Below are positions 23,106-34,691 of a stretch of DNA of 64,000 nt, one piece after another. The notes under the pieces are model-generated. The model was not told the origin of the DNA and made no database searches. It worked only from the letters and a program-made list of their open reading frames with translations. Made by a program: the position numbers and the translations under genes. The DNA is from Diphasiastrum complanatum (Eukaryota > Streptophyta > Lycopodiopsida > Lycopodiales > Lycopodiaceae). The stretch spans positions 30,227,586 through 30,291,585 of the forward strand of contig CM055095.1 in NCBI GenBank assembly GCA_029204225.1. The letters run 5' to 3'. How positions within the stretch are numbered: the first letter of the stretch is position 1; every line of letters starts with the position of its first letter.

Positions 23106-24292
23106 ATGGTTGCAGTTTCAAGTAGTTTTGGGATGGCGAACATGGGAGAGTCCATTTTGAGTGAAAGTAGCAAATTGGACGGGATTTCCAACTATGCAGT
23201 GTGGAAATTCAAAATGAAAAACATACTAATAGAGAAGGAACTGTGGGATGTCATCACAGGTGATGAGAGAAGACTGCCAAATGAAGCAAACATTAAAGTA
23301 TTCGACAAGAAGGAAAGGAGGGCTTTGACCTTCATCAACTTGTCAGTGAAAGACCACATCATTACCCACATAAGTGATGCCATTACACCTAGACAGGTAT
23401 GGGATGTGGTAAAGGAGCAGTTTGAGACGTCAAATCCATCAAGGATTATGTTTCTGAAGTCAAAGCTGAATATTGTCCGAATGGAACAAGGAGAGCACAT
23501 TCAAACGTACATGACCAGAATCAAGACAATGAGGGATGAACTGCATTCTATTGGTGAGCGCATACGTGATGTTGAGCTGGTGCACAATGCATTGTGCGGC
23601 ATTGCAAAACCTTATCAGATGTTTGTGAGTGGGATAGCATCAAGAGAAAGATTGCCAACCTTTGACGAGCTCATAGGAATCTTGATGCAGGAGGAACAAC
23701 AACGAGAAATGGTGAAAGCTAGACGTCAAAATACTGACGATCAAGCACTTGCGACACGCCAAAAACAAGGCAAAGGCAAGGGCAAGAAGAAGTCTAAGCA
23801 ACAGTTTGCCAAGACTCAGGATGATGAGGGATCATCCAGCAAGACCAAGAAGATGGGCAAATGCTTCCATTGCTGCAACAAGGGCCATTGGAAAAGCAAA
23901 TGTCAAAAATTCTTGGCAGAATCAGGCAAGGAAAAACCAAAACAAGCAGGTAATCTTGTCGACGAAGGTGAGATTGAAGACTCTAGCATCTTCATATCAA
24001 CATTGTCATCTAATCAAGATGATCAAGCGTGGTACATTAACTTGGGAGCCACAAGACACATGACATGTAACAAAGATTGGTTCAGTAGTCTGAAAGAGTT
24101 GGACAATAGAATGTCCATTCACAAGCAAATGGTGATGTGTGCAAGGTCAAGGGGATAGGCACCGTTTCCATCCAACTACCTGATGGCAAAAGCAGGACAA
24201 TCAAGGAGGTACTTTATGTACTAAGTTTGAAGAAAAATCTCCTCTATATTGGTGTCATTAATAATCAAGAGTTGAAAGTAGAATGCGAAGGT
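23106..24292 (+). pseudogene. Copia J gag and protease start
   Basis: A 350-codon frame (23106-24158) carries a full copia gag. It has KLDGISNYAVWKFKMKNIL at the N-terminus, LKSKLNIVRMEQGEHIQTYM in the UBN2-type region and LPTFDELIGILMQEEQ. A Lys-rich stretch leads to an intact knuckle, CFHCCNKGHWKSKC. The protease site reads WYINLGATRHMT, so the catalytic Asp is Asn and Ser is Leu. After a frameshift near 24145 the protease continues as GTVSIQLPDGKSRTIKEVLY and stops being recognisable at 24292, where gypsy integrase begins on the other strand. Confidence 0.85.
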
Positions 24293-24962
24293 CTGTAGCC
24301 TTTCGTTTTCATAAAGAAAACGTGCTATGGTCTTCGCATTGGCGTCCTTTGTTGCACGTGCTTCTACCCACTTGGTTGTGTAATCCATTGCGATAAGGAT
24401 ATACCATGCTTGGGTATTCTTTGCTGCTGGGCTGATGGGCCCACCAAAGTCTATACCCCATTTATGGAAGGCTTTGCCTTCTATAATGGGTGTCAGCGGG
24501 GTGAAGTCTGCTTTTGTATTCTTTTTGGCTCATTGGCAAACATCACATGTTTTAATGATAGCAAGGGTATCCTTAAACAATGATGCCCACCATAAACCCG
24601 CTCTGAGGATGGTCTTAGTAGTCGCTTCAGCTGAGAAGTGACCGCTGCCAGTGCCCTCATGTGCCTGAGATATGATAGGACGTATCTCATATTTATAAGC
24701 GCATCTACGTATAACACTGTTAGCGCCCCTTTTGAATAATTGTCCTAACTATGAGTTGAAAGGGTGCTGCCTTAAGCAAATTTTTTTTTTTTGCTACTGT
24801 ACTGAGGCCGTCTTTGAGTCTGCCTATGGTTAGGAACTGAGTGATTTCCTTAGCCCATAAGGGAGTGGCATCGATCTGAAAAAGGCATGCGTCAGGAAGA
24901 TCGTCGTTGGCTTGTGCATCAACCTTTTCAGCATTGGGAAGTCTAGAAAGGTGATCGACCAT
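24293..24962 (-). pseudogene. Gypsy I RNase H end and integrase N-terminal half
   Basis: The frame 24720-24962 holds MVDHLSRLPN, the conserved string at the end of plant gypsy RNase H, and LWAKEITQFL. Integrase follows in changing frames, with an HHCC zinc finger (HEGTGSGHFS and TCDVCQ), the core KWGIDFGGPI and the segment DYTTKWVEA. It is cut at about 24293 by the joint with copia J, before the rest of the DDE core. Frameshifts near 24718 and later. Confidence 0.75.
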
Positions 24963-25268
24963 GAAGTGTTGGGTTCCTTTCTTGACGACTATTCAGAAAT
25001 TGAATTTTTTGAGTAATAATAGCCATCGAGCTATACATCCAGTTTTACAGGATTTATTAACAATATATAACAATGCTTGATGGTCTGACATGAAATTCCT
25101 TTGTGTAATCTGGGGAACAAAGTATGGGTGCGGTAGTAAGTGCTGTTTTCAAATCCTCAAAAGATTTTATACGTTCCTCGGTCCATCTAGGTTTTACCAC
25201 AACTAAATAAATGAGTCTCGCCTTACCGGCGTAGTCGATTATGAAGATGCGGTAATAGTTAGTGTGGC

Positions 25269-25856
25269 CTAGGAAGACGTAAACTTCCTCACTGTTGCGA
25301 GTAGAGGCATCTCAACTATAATCTTGATCTTAGAAGGATCGGCAGAAATACCATCCTTTGAAATGATATGTCTGAGCACAACCCCATGGGTGACCCAGAT
25401 TTGACATTTTTCAGGGTTTAGTGAAATACCAAACCTACGACAGCGAATGAATATCTTTTCAAAGGCTTTGAAGTTCTTGTCTTCAGAAGAATGTACATCC
25501 AAATCATTGAGATAAATCTTGACAATTCGATATAACAGATTTTGAAACGCCATTTGCATGACGCGTTGGAACATGAAAGGGGCATTGCATAAGCCAAAAG
25601 GCATGACATTACAAGCATAAATGTCATTTTCTGTGGCAACCGTGATTTTGTATCTATCTTCTGGAGCAAATTGGACCAAAAAATAGCCACTAAACCCATC
25701 TACGAAGCTGAAAACTTCAGCTCCTACAATTTTCTCAAGGATTTGCATAGTCAAGGGTAAGGGAAAATGGTCTTTCTTCATAACCGCATTAAGGTTTTGG
25801 AGATCAACATAGATACAAAGCTTGTCGTTTTTCTTGGGTACTACCACAATAAGCAA
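25269..25856 (-). pseudogene. Gypsy I reverse transcriptase core
   Basis: The 195-codon frame includes VVPKKNDKLCIYVDLQNLN, KDHFPLPLTMQILEKI, FSFVDGFSGYFLVQ and MPFGLCNAPFMFQRVM. The catalytic box reads YLND instead of YLDD, which removes one metal-binding Asp. It continues with SLNPEKCQIWVTHGVVLRHI. The RNase H N-terminal region between 24963 and 25268 is degraded, with a LLLLKK-type tail only. Compared with element H the RT is better kept. Confidence 0.85.
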
Positions 25857-25859
25857 CTC

Positions 25860-26701
25860 CTCTGAGTTTTTCAGAGCTGTTCTCGAGTTTCTTCATCTGG
25901 TCTAGAGTCATGGACATCACAGTGTGCTCTCCGTTCTCGAGGTTCATCAACATCCGATCCCTCGTCTTCTTCTCGAATGGCGTCAGATATGGCTTGTTTT
26001 AATGATGTGTATTCATCATTAGATCGAAGTTCACATCTGATCCATCTTGGGAGTCCACAACTATGAACCAGATGATGAGCATGGACTCTATGGGCTGTTC
26101 TTGTATCTGACTTTTTAATCGTTTAAATCTTTCAATATAGTCACATACTTTTGTTTCTTTTGTCATTTTGATATTGCTTGATTTGACAAATGGACTTTCA
26201 ATCCAACGAAAATAGTTTGAATCACTTGATGACGGCTTCTTTCAAGAGCAATCTCGTTTATCTTCATGATCCAGGTTGAAAAACCACTCTCGTGCTCGAT
26301 CGATCATGGTCATCGAGAAGAGTTGTACCATGGCTTCTGGAGATGTCTCACCATACATCACAAGCATTTTCAAAGACTTGGAGAAATCTTTGAGGGTCTG
26401 AATTGTCATCGTACTTAGAAAGGTCTAGCTTTGGTGTTCGTTTTTCAATACACGGACCATGGTTGGCATAAGCCCCATTTAAATGAGCTCTTGATTGTGA
26501 TGATTCAGCATCATGAAATTGCGGTCGGTCATATGCAACTTCAGCTCTCATAGGTTCCCATCTCTCGGATGGGTTGGTGGATGGCTCATGGATTTGTGAT
26601 TTCATACGAGAGTACCTATTGTATCTAGCTTGTTCCATTGAAGGAGATATCATCTCTGGTGGATAGTCCTCTGTGGAATTTGGATTGCAAGGACGAGCCA
26701 T
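25860..26701 (-). pseudogene. Gypsy I gag fragment fused to RT
   Basis: The start is MARPCNPNSTEDYPPE at 26701. KLDLSKYDDNSDPQRFLQVF then opens the capsid domain (to 26348). In a shifted frame the domain continues with REWFFNL and RFKRLKSQIQEQ. The acidic IREEDEG-like string near 25985 parallels IREEDEDSDDD of element H gag. The region then joins RT near 25860 with no zinc knuckles and no protease, so an internal deletion removed them. Confidence 0.65.
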
Positions 26702-28681
26702 ATCAAAAGTCTAGAGTACCTTAGGATTGGGTGTTTGGGCTTCTTGGACTCTTAATTTTCCATTGAATTCTCTGTTGTAAACTATGGTCCCTTTTTTGAA
26801 TTAATGGACAAGCTCATAAGGCTAAAAAATTGGTCTCATTTGAGGTATGAGAATTTCTTCTATTGCATCGTTAAGAAATTGAGATATAAATTGTTGTCTA
26901 CACTTTTTATATAGAAGAAGTTGGAGGGCTTGGGAACTACCTCCTATGATGGTCAAGAGAGAGAAAATCTAGAGGAGAAGATATTATTCATCAATCCCAT
27001 GGGTGACTCTTTCAAGACTAGAAATGTCTTGTGATTCAACTTTGAATTTGCTCCTCTGTCTCTCCCTATCATACTCTTTTTTTAAATCCCTCCATATTCT
27101 CCTTCATTAAAAACTTAGAGAAATATTTATTGCACTGTCAATTTCAAATTGCAGGGCATTACCGTCCACAAATAAGTAGATATAGACTTTAACAGACAGG
27201 TCTAATCCAAGTCATATAACTAAACCCATCATACCATTTATATTAGGCATTTATTAATCAAATGTGTATTGTGTGTGTGTGTGTGTGTGTGTGTGTGAGC
27301 TCCTCTCTCTCCTATGGCAATGCTATCTTTTTATTGTTAATGATTTGTGTTCGCTTTCAGAGTATAATGTTCTGTTGGATAATTATCAGTCATGGTGAAC
27401 AAATTATGTATCTGTAGTCTCATTCCTACAGATTGGTATTAGAATACTCAAAGTGCAATGGATGCTCAAAAGGCTAGAAACTTTATGAATAGAGAGTGTT
27501 TTCAAGCTAGTGGTTGTACCTTATAGGGGCTAGATTGGATTTTAGGTTGTATAGATTGTTTTTGGCCTAAAAATCAGCATACGAGACTATTTGGAGTGAT
27601 TTTAGCATGCTGACTAAATAATGAAGGCTATGTGGACCTATTCAATCAATTATAAGGACATAATTGCTCTAATGTAGGTTATATAGTCATCAAATTTGCT
27701 GAAAATCAAGAAAGTTTTTAGGTTCTCAAAAATTTGAAGATTTTCGGATGTTTTTCAAAGTAAAGCTTAAAAAAACACTAATGCTAAGACTATGCAATTT
27801 TTTTTTAGAAATAAGTTTACCCATAAATATGTTATCTTCTTTCTCAAGCATCAAGGATTATCATAAATTTTCTTTTGTTACCTTGGACTTTGAAAGTCTT
27901 CTTTAATGCTTTTCTCATTCCTCTTCCAACCGAGTAAGGTCAGTTAGTATTGAATTTTGGATATCTCGATTATAGCTCGAGTCAATTCAATAATATGATA
28001 GGTAGGAATCTCGAATTCAATTGGAAGAATCAAATACATACCACACACACTATTACGGTGTATGCGTAGTTGTATCTTTTATGTATTTCGATATATATCT
28101 TTTATAGAGTGCGAGGATGTAACTTTATTCAATGTTTCACATAGAATTACATAGAATCTCTTTGGCTCGCTTTGTCAAATCATTAACTTTGGAATTGTTT
28201 TTTGTGAGAGCATGAATGTCTTTATACTCATTATCAATTGAAATTCAAAATTTTGTACCCCATAATGGATGTTGATGATGGAGGCAACAAATTAGGTGCA
28301 CAACTAATGAATGTGAATGTTGTGCCTATGAATGCAGTACTAGCTTTTAGATCATGGTTTGGAAGGTTTAAGTCTATATATGGCAAAGAAAGGAGGCTAC
28401 AAGAAGACAATTTCTAGAACAAGTCAATAAATTTTACGACAAGTTGTTACAAGTCCATATGAACTATAACGGGCTCTAATCTATTGGCTTAGTTGGATGA
28501 CTTTTCTTGAGAGAAAGTTACCTATTTATGGTTGTCCAGTCTGGCATGTTACCAGGTTGGCTCCAGTGCTTATGACGAAGCTTTGAGTTAGTTAAGGCTA
28601 ATGTAAGTCATATGGCTTGCTTGGAATGGATGCTACTCATTTGTAATGAAGCTTTGAGTTGGTTAAGTTTGATGTAAGTAG
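26702..28681. other. Non-coding stretch, possible gypsy I leader and other repeats
   Basis: No gene is supported. A (TG)n microsatellite sits at 27270-27297. The string ttggtattagaata near 27433 resembles a decayed tRNA-Met primer site but has no supporting LTR. A 70-base near-tandem repeat is at 28579-28680 (gaagctttgagtt twice). Confidence 0.5.
27270..27297 (+). repeat. (TG)n microsatellite
   Basis: About 14 uninterrupted TG units. Confidence 0.9.
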
Positions 28682-29545
28682 GTAAAGCGCCGACGACTCA
28701 AAGGGCATTGGGACTTGAGCGTTTTCTCCAAGACACACTTAAGTCTAGCATTTATCCGACAAATCCTTGAAAAGTCAACTTAGCAAATGCAACAAGCCTA
28801 ACCATTCATACTTAGAAATATAGGAATCCCAACCAACCCGAAAGCCAACTTCGAATCTAATCCCAAAAGGTAACAAAGGCAAAGAAAAGTCAATCATGAA
28901 ATACCAAGGCATATGGTTGTCAAATTGACCAAATAGCATAGCGAGGGGCCTCACTTTGATCATGTGGTCCCTTAGGCACCATCGACGCAAAAAGATTATA
29001 GTAAGGGTCCTTCCACTTGGACCAGTACCAAAGGTGAAACTAAAATCGTAATCATCCCCAAGGATCTTACTTTATTAAATTTGGAAGATGTTACATTCAT
29101 ACATAGACTGACTTGTATCGAGGCCACCAACATGTGCTAGGCATTGTGCCTGACTCACATTTGTAGAGAGAGTTGAGAACTAGATTCCTAATGTTGGTTG
29201 AGCTTCCCAAGTGTTTGTCTACCAGACTCCACCTATAGTTCTGTTGTGATTTTGCACACTCCTCTGTCTTGGAATATAGTGCTCTCTGGTAAAGCATGTT
29301 TCTTTGGACTTAGTCTTATTTTGCAGATCAAGCTTGGCAAACTTGGAAGAATCTAGCTCCCAAGTATGGATCCCTAGACATGGGTCCCAGGAGCTGACTA
29401 GGCCATGACTCAAGCTCCAGAGCTAACTCATGACTTCTGACAGCATGGTTGGATCACCACAGGTTGGAGGCTCACGCCTTGACTTCCTAACTTGCTCTGG
29501 GACCTTTTGAGAGTGTCATCTCTCAAAGTCTTACAAGGCACACTT
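28682..29545 (-). repeat. 3' LTR of gypsy family 1 copy 2
   Basis: It shares blocks such as gacttgagcg, cacttaagtctagca, aagggtccttccacttggacc and aacttgctctgggacctt with copy 1. The TG start has decayed. The right edge is lost in the deletion that fuses it to integrase near 29545. Confidence 0.75.
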
Positions 29546-30840
29546 GGTGATTGATTTGCTTTGTTTGTCCATCTATCTGAGGGTGATAGGCAGTGCTGAA
29601 ATTCAGCCTGGTTCCCCACTAGGTGAAATAAATATGTCCAAAACTTTCCCACGAACTTGGTGTCTTGATATGAAATAATCGTTCTAGGTAGGCCAAGGGA
29701 TTTGAAGACATATTTGAAACCTTGATAGCGTGGTAGTTGTACAATAAAATCCATGCTCACTGATTTCCAAGGATATATTAGCACTAGTAATGGTTGGAGT
29801 AGTCCTACTGGGGCTAACGATTCCACCTTCACTTATTGACATGTAGGGCATGTTTGTACGTAAGATTTGGTATCTGCCCACATATCCGGCCAATAGAAGC
29901 ATCTCTTGAGAAGTTCATACATGCGATTCACCCTTGATGTCTAGTGGCAAGTACGTCATGATGTTCTCGCAAGATTTTTTTTCCTCAGGTTGACGTCGTA
30001 TGAAATGTATGCTTTGTGGTGTTTATGAACAACATTTGATTCTTCCAAGTGAATTGTTTACACGATTTTCCCAACTAGAATTCTATCATTAGTTCCTTAG
30101 CCAATGGGTCTACACTATACTTATCTTTGATTTTTTGAAGTAGCCCAGTCATGTGAGTTGCTATTGTTGCCATCAAGTGCTCATGTTTGCTTAGTGCATC
30201 TGCAACCACATTGTTCTTTCCCACCATGTGTACAATATCTATGTTAAACTTCGAGAGAGAGTTTGCCATCGCATTTGAGCATACCTTGAGATGCAAAGTA
30301 CTCGAGTGATACGTTGTCACTAAACACTTTAAAAGACTTTTCTGCTACATAATGTCTCCAATGCTCCACTTGTTGAACTACTACAACCATCTCTTCTTTG
30401 TGAGTTGGCAATAGACACTCCATGTCACTTAATTTCTTCAAAAAATATGCAATTGTTTTTCTTCTTGCATCAACATGGCCCTAGTAGCGAAGTTTGATGC
30501 ATCTGTATGGATATCAAACGATTTGCTAAAGTCTGGTAGAACAAGAATGGGTTCTTGGGTGATTCATTGTTTGACTTCTTGGAACACTTCTTCACATTTT
30601 AGTGTCCATTTCATCTTCAGACGAGTCTTTGTTTGTTCCAACAACGGTGCCACGATTTTGCTAAAAGCTTCAATGAATATTTTGTAGAAGTTGCATAGCC
30701 TTACAAAGGAAATGATGCCATGAACAGTTCTAGGTGCTAGCCAATCCAAGATAGCTTTGATCTTTTTTCCCTTTTGAAACCTCTCAGCAAACACAAAGGA
30801 AATACTTTGACTTCTTTTCCCTTGTCATCCTTTTCATTAT
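29428..30840 (-). pseudogene. Gypsy family 1 pol remnants: integrase, RNase H, RT end
   Basis: Integrase strings are GLLQPLLVLIYPWKSVSMDF, FIVQLPRYQG and ISYQDTKFVGKFW (29428-29832). The RNase H segment has DIVHMVGKNNVVADALSKH (30075-30320) and LLPTHKEEMVVVVQQVEHWR with FKVFSDNVSLEY (30244-30441). The RT-RNase H connection reads IISFVRLCNFYKIFI with KWTLKCEEVFQEVKQ (30564-30794). Many frameshifts; the canonical IVSDRD has decayed to ISYQDT. Confidence 0.75.
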
Positions 30841-32694
30841 TGATGCAATATCTAGATTTTGTTCGATGTTGACACTCTTCGCACATGCTCTGGGCATAGC
30901 TTTTCCCATACAGATCTGTCCCTTGTAATCCAAGAGGACCAAATTTGAGCTTCTACCCAATACTGCAATTGGAGAGCGTCTATAAACATGAATCTACTCT
31001 CTGGTTGTATTCTCTATCTTTGTATTCTCTGGTTATTTCTTCATTGATGTGCATTCATTTGACATTTGCTTAAATGAAAGTCTTAGACTACGAATGATGA
31101 ACTCTAGTAACAATATTATTTCCTAGCCATACACCAATTTCATTGGATTTTTTCAATATTAATCTTATAGGTAATCTTGAAGGCCCGTAACGTACTGTGA
31201 ATCTTATGTTCTCAATTAATCTGGCTTTCCTTGATAGCATAGACGAATTTATTTGGATAGTTAGCTTGCTTGTTTCAATGTAAATAATATGGAGTACTTC
31301 TTGAGAGCAACTAAATTGGAAGAGAGTAGGTGGACAATTGTTTCATTTGAAAATTGAGTTCCATGCCACAGTCACTAATTCAATGGGATAATATATTGCA
31401 CCAAGATGCTTTTGTGTTAGAATATGAAGGAGATTATGGCCGTGTCTTTCTTAAATGACTTAGCCTTGCCTGTTTGGTAAGGCAATTAATAACTAGTATG
31501 ATATATTTCATTTGAGTGCACTTGATTGTTGGATGCACATGTCCAAGGAAGTTTGCACTTTTAAAATGAAATCAAGATGATGAATGACTAAAAAGACATC
31601 AAAAGAAAAAGTTCCTTACAATACTATTGGCACACATTACATATCTTGACAAAGTGAGAGGCCCATTAGAGTATGTTAAGACCCATAGTGGGCCCTTTGT
31701 AAAGACACTTTTTATTGACTTTGCATGCTTTAAACATCGAACTAGACCAATGAGCTTCCTTCATTTGTCAAGAACACTCTTAGACTGTCTTATTTATATT
31801 TTGGTGATTTTCAAAACTCCAAACTCCAAAATGAGTAGAAAAATATCATTTGATTGGGTAATAGTTGCTGCTCCTATTCTTTTTCACTACCCACATATGT
31901 AAACGCTTGGCCACTTATTGGAAAACTATAGTTAAACTAACCTCTATGGTTATGATCATCCAACCATTTATGCAAATTATTTCCATTCTTTCGTGCATGT
32001 TTCATGTAGAGATGGTGACTCATAATTGGAGACCAAGAGATACAATTGATGGTTTAGTGTTTGCAATGAAAAAGATTTAGAAGGTCAATGGATACCAAGA
32101 ATCTATTACAAGTATCAATGAATTCAGATGTATCTATCAACAAAAGGCACTTTTTGAAGAACAAGATAGACCTATCTTACATAAGAAGCTCTTGGAAAGG
32201 AAAGACCATGGATTTCAATGTGACAACTGTAGGTCAATCTATCATCAAAGTTTTAGTTCAACATGTATATCTTCACAACGAACTCAATATTCATGATTTG
32301 AATTTTTATGATAGACAAAAAAAAATGATTATAAATACGTAATTTAAGTATTTAGTTTTTTTTTTATTGATTGGTCTTATCTATTATGCAATAAAAAGTT
32401 CATTGATTGGTCAATTTGCCGAGTTAATCTGTATATGTATACATACATGTGTTGAGTACTATTTACAAGGTAGATCATGGCTATAATCATCAAATCAATT
32501 AAAGTAGCGCTAGTGAGTGGTCCATTGAAATACCAATTGCATTGTTAGGTGTCGCATTCTCACTATCAGTCAATTAAAATTGACTTTTGGACCAACGTGT
32601 GGCGATTGGCTTTTTTCACTTGTTTTGATAGATTTCATAAATGAAATAAAGTAGATCTAGATTAAAATTTGGATTAAAAGGGATTAATCCATCA
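30841..32694. other. Non-coding; may hold the 3' LTR of copia D at its right end
   Basis: Small plus-strand ORFs at 31627-32342 have no recognisable motif. The right edge attaatccatca (to 32694) followed by a polypurine tract on the minus strand looks like an LTR boundary, but the left LTR edge and a matching second LTR were not found. Confidence 0.4.
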
Positions 32695-32715
32695 CCCTCT
32701 CCTCTATCCCTCCTC
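32695..32715 (-). other. Polypurine tract of copia D
   Basis: On the minus strand this is a 21-base purine run with a single T, followed by TGATGGATTAATCC. The adjacent plus-strand taatctggttcca resembles the RNase H end plus stop of copia A (ttaatctggatcca), which supports the reading. Confidence 0.5.
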
Positions 32716-33115
32716 TAATCTGGTTCCATAAAAGTTTTTATCATTAAGTTCATCATTCCACAATGCCATCAAAGATGACTCTTCATCATCTTTCTCCTCC
32801 TCTTGAGAAAGGTTCCCCTGTTTGCCTTCATCTTGTGCATTCTTCCTCTTCTAGCACTCGGAGGCAAGAAAAGAAGCACTTGAAGTTGGATTTGTCCTTT
32901 AATTTGTCTTTTGTCTTCAAACTTGATTTTCCATCTTCATTATTTTCTTGCAAAACACTTGGCTCTTGCTGGATACTTTGCCTTTCCATTTCTCCTTTCT
33001 AGAGAAATTGGCCTTTTCATCGTTATCATGCAAAGATAGGGAACCCATCCTATCCTTGACATGCTACCTTCTGCACTCCTCCACCACAAGGACACTATGG
33101 AGTTTGTCAATGGAA
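32716..33115 (-). pseudogene. Copia D gag, C-terminal part (split by copia C)
   Basis: The minus strand reads LPSIDKLHSVLVVEECRR at the copia C insertion edge, matching LPTFDELIGILMQEEQ of the J gag. It is followed by MGSLSLHDNDEKANFSRKEK and a Lys-rich tail with stops. No zinc knuckle is clear. The other half lies at 39477-40030. Confidence 0.75.
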
Positions 33116-33120
33116 GGTAG

Positions 33121-33640
33121 TGTTAAAATTGAGAAACAATCCATATTGATTTCTTGGCTTGCTACAAATGTTGTACCATGCAAGTATGTAGCTCATTAAT
33201 ACAAAATGCTTTTGGCCTACATAGAACTCGAGCTACATGGTTATTTATTATCTAGTTTGATAAATGCAACTTGCATATAGTTTGTAGACATAGAATTAGA
33301 ATGATTATGCTTGTAGAAACTCGTGGCAACTCACATGCATTAATTGTAAGTGATCCATAGTGACATGCAAGGCATGCACAAAGTTTAATGGACACATGCA
33401 TGATGAATTGGACATATCTAGTTAGAACTAGTACACTTGTAAAAAGTTGATAGAATTTTATGCATGACAAGTGACAAATGTCACATAGACTCTAGATGTC
33501 ATTTTGGAATGGATAGATGTGGTTCTACCTCGAGCTACCTCAATCTCCATAAATATGTGTAGCTCTACACACAATCAATGATGAAGAACCAAAGTTTTGT
33601 AGCTATCTCATGCCATTTTGGATCTAAACAAATATTGCTT

Positions 33641-33686
<46 letters not shown>

Positions 33687-33920
33687 ACTCGTGTTGAGAC
33701 TAATGCTCACACATTGAAATCTTGTATTTTTATTCATTCTTTGATTCATTGCTATTATATTATGTTGATTAGCATGCTAGATTGTGAATTAGCCATTTCT
33801 TCTGAACTAGATTTTGTTGATCAATCTAGAATCAGGTTATAGTGCCAATCACAAAGCTTAATTAAGATCAGTCACTCTTGTGGACATTCCCCACACGTGT
33901 GAATTTTGGAAATTTTGTCA
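33121..33920 (+). repeat. 5' LTR of copia C (800 bases)
   Basis: It starts TGTTAAAATTG, ends TTTTGTCA and is followed directly by the primer site. A (CT)n tract lies at 33645-33685. Matches the right LTR along its whole length. Confidence 0.95.
33645..33685 (+). repeat. (CT)n microsatellite in the copia C 5' LTR
   Basis: About 20 CT units here, against a shorter tract interrupted by AG in the 3' LTR (about 39212-39237). Confidence 0.9.
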
Positions 33921-33933
33921 TGGTATCAGAGCC
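33921..33933 (+). other. Primer binding site of copia C, tRNA-Met
   Basis: tggtatcagagcc lies immediately after the LTR end with no gap, a perfect match to the usual plant iMet site. Confidence 0.95.
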
Positions 33934-34691
33934 TCATTAAGCTTTGCATGCTAACAACTCTGATTGTACAAGAAACTGAGAGCTAAATCAAGCAAAAAAG
34001 CAGTTTTGCACTTTTTCTAACCTTTCTCTGAAGTGTATTTGGATCAAATCGGACTTGAACTGAATTTTTAGACCTGAATTGAGGTAGTACGAAATTCTGG
34101 AATTCCGCACGTGTAAAAATTAGAGTTTTTCAGTCCCTTTGTTCTCCTTACTTATAGATCCAAAGATAGCTGTGTTATAGCTTGATGGAAAGCATTTGAT
34201 CTGCCTTTCCATAGAAATTAAAACCAAATCAATTTGATGTGTCTAGCAAGAGTTATAAGCTCTTAAAGAGGATAGGGATAGGTCCAAAATCCGAGTGACA
34301 ACATTTTAATTTGATTCAATTATACTTTGTTCTGAATCCATTGTTTTGAGCATCCAACACAAGAAATTGTAGATCAAGACTGAGTTTGAAGTATTTGAAC
34401 ACCCTTTGAGCCTTCTGAGTGTCAATAGTGTTTTCTTTTGAAGCATTTCACACGTGCCAAAAGTAGGATTCAAACCAGCCAAAGTGTCTCAAACCACTTT
34501 TAGTGTCTGATCTAGATAACTTGTCTTGTGGAATATTTGAGATTCATCTCAAATATAGTTGCAAGTATTTCACATAGGAAGGTAGTTCAACCTTGAAAAT
34601 ACCTATAGTGAAAAAGAGAGCAGCAACTCTAAGTCTGATAGGAACAAGCTCAAACATATCTCAATCCAATAACTAAGAAGTCTTCATTATA
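33934..34691 (+). other. Copia C untranslated leader
   Basis: A 758-base AT-rich stretch between primer site and gag ATG, without coding motifs. Confidence 0.7.

Larger units (their letters stand above)
20197..24292 (+). mobile_element. Plus-strand copia material (J) inside gypsy I
   Basis: A degenerate tRNA-Met primer site (20466), a possible LTR-bearing insertion (20527-21975), a leader and a gag-protease frame (23106-24292) all read on the plus strand. To the left lies the gypsy accessory ORF and to the right gypsy integrase, both on the minus strand. The gypsy sequence missing between them shows that more than a clean insertion happened. Confidence 0.6.
17061..26701 (-). mobile_element. 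Tat/Athila-like Ty3/gypsy element I, minus strand, disrupted
   Basis: The pieces in minus order are gag (about 25860-26701), RT, RNase H end, integrase N-terminal half (to 24293), then, after foreign copia DNA, a post-integrase accessory ORF (18361-20196), PPT and 3' LTR (17061-18126). The RT and integrase zinc-finger segments resemble those of element H at 44070-56055, as does the accessory ORF. No 5' LTR is recognised to the right of gag. Joining these blocks into one element is inferred from order, strand and family similarity. Confidence 0.65.
28682..30840 (-). mobile_element. Ty3/gypsy family 1, copy 2 (3' LTR and pol remnants)
   Basis: The left part (28682-29545) is a diverged copy of the LTR at 3330-4242. 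The right part holds integrase, RNase H and RT remnants on the minus strand in the gypsy order. The LTR joins directly to the middle of integrase, so the integrase C-terminus and PPT are deleted. RT upstream of about 30800 is missing. Confidence 0.75.

Noticed and set aside
27433-27446. ttggtattagaata as a primer binding site
   Set aside because: Too many mismatches and no LTR or gag in the expected places.
31627-32342. Three small plus-strand ORFs in a row
   Set aside because: No recognisable domain, no matching frames between them, AT-rich context; nothing supports a gene or DNA transposon.
33252-33470. Minus-strand ORF MSCIKFYQLFTSVLVL, repeated at 38819-39037
   Set aside because: It looks conserved only because both copies lie in the two LTRs of copia C. 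No motif and no independent conservation.
33921-33933. tRNA gene-like strings (tggtatcagagcc and complements)
   Set aside because: These are retrotransposon primer binding sites next to LTR edges, not tRNA genes; no cloverleaf surrounds them.
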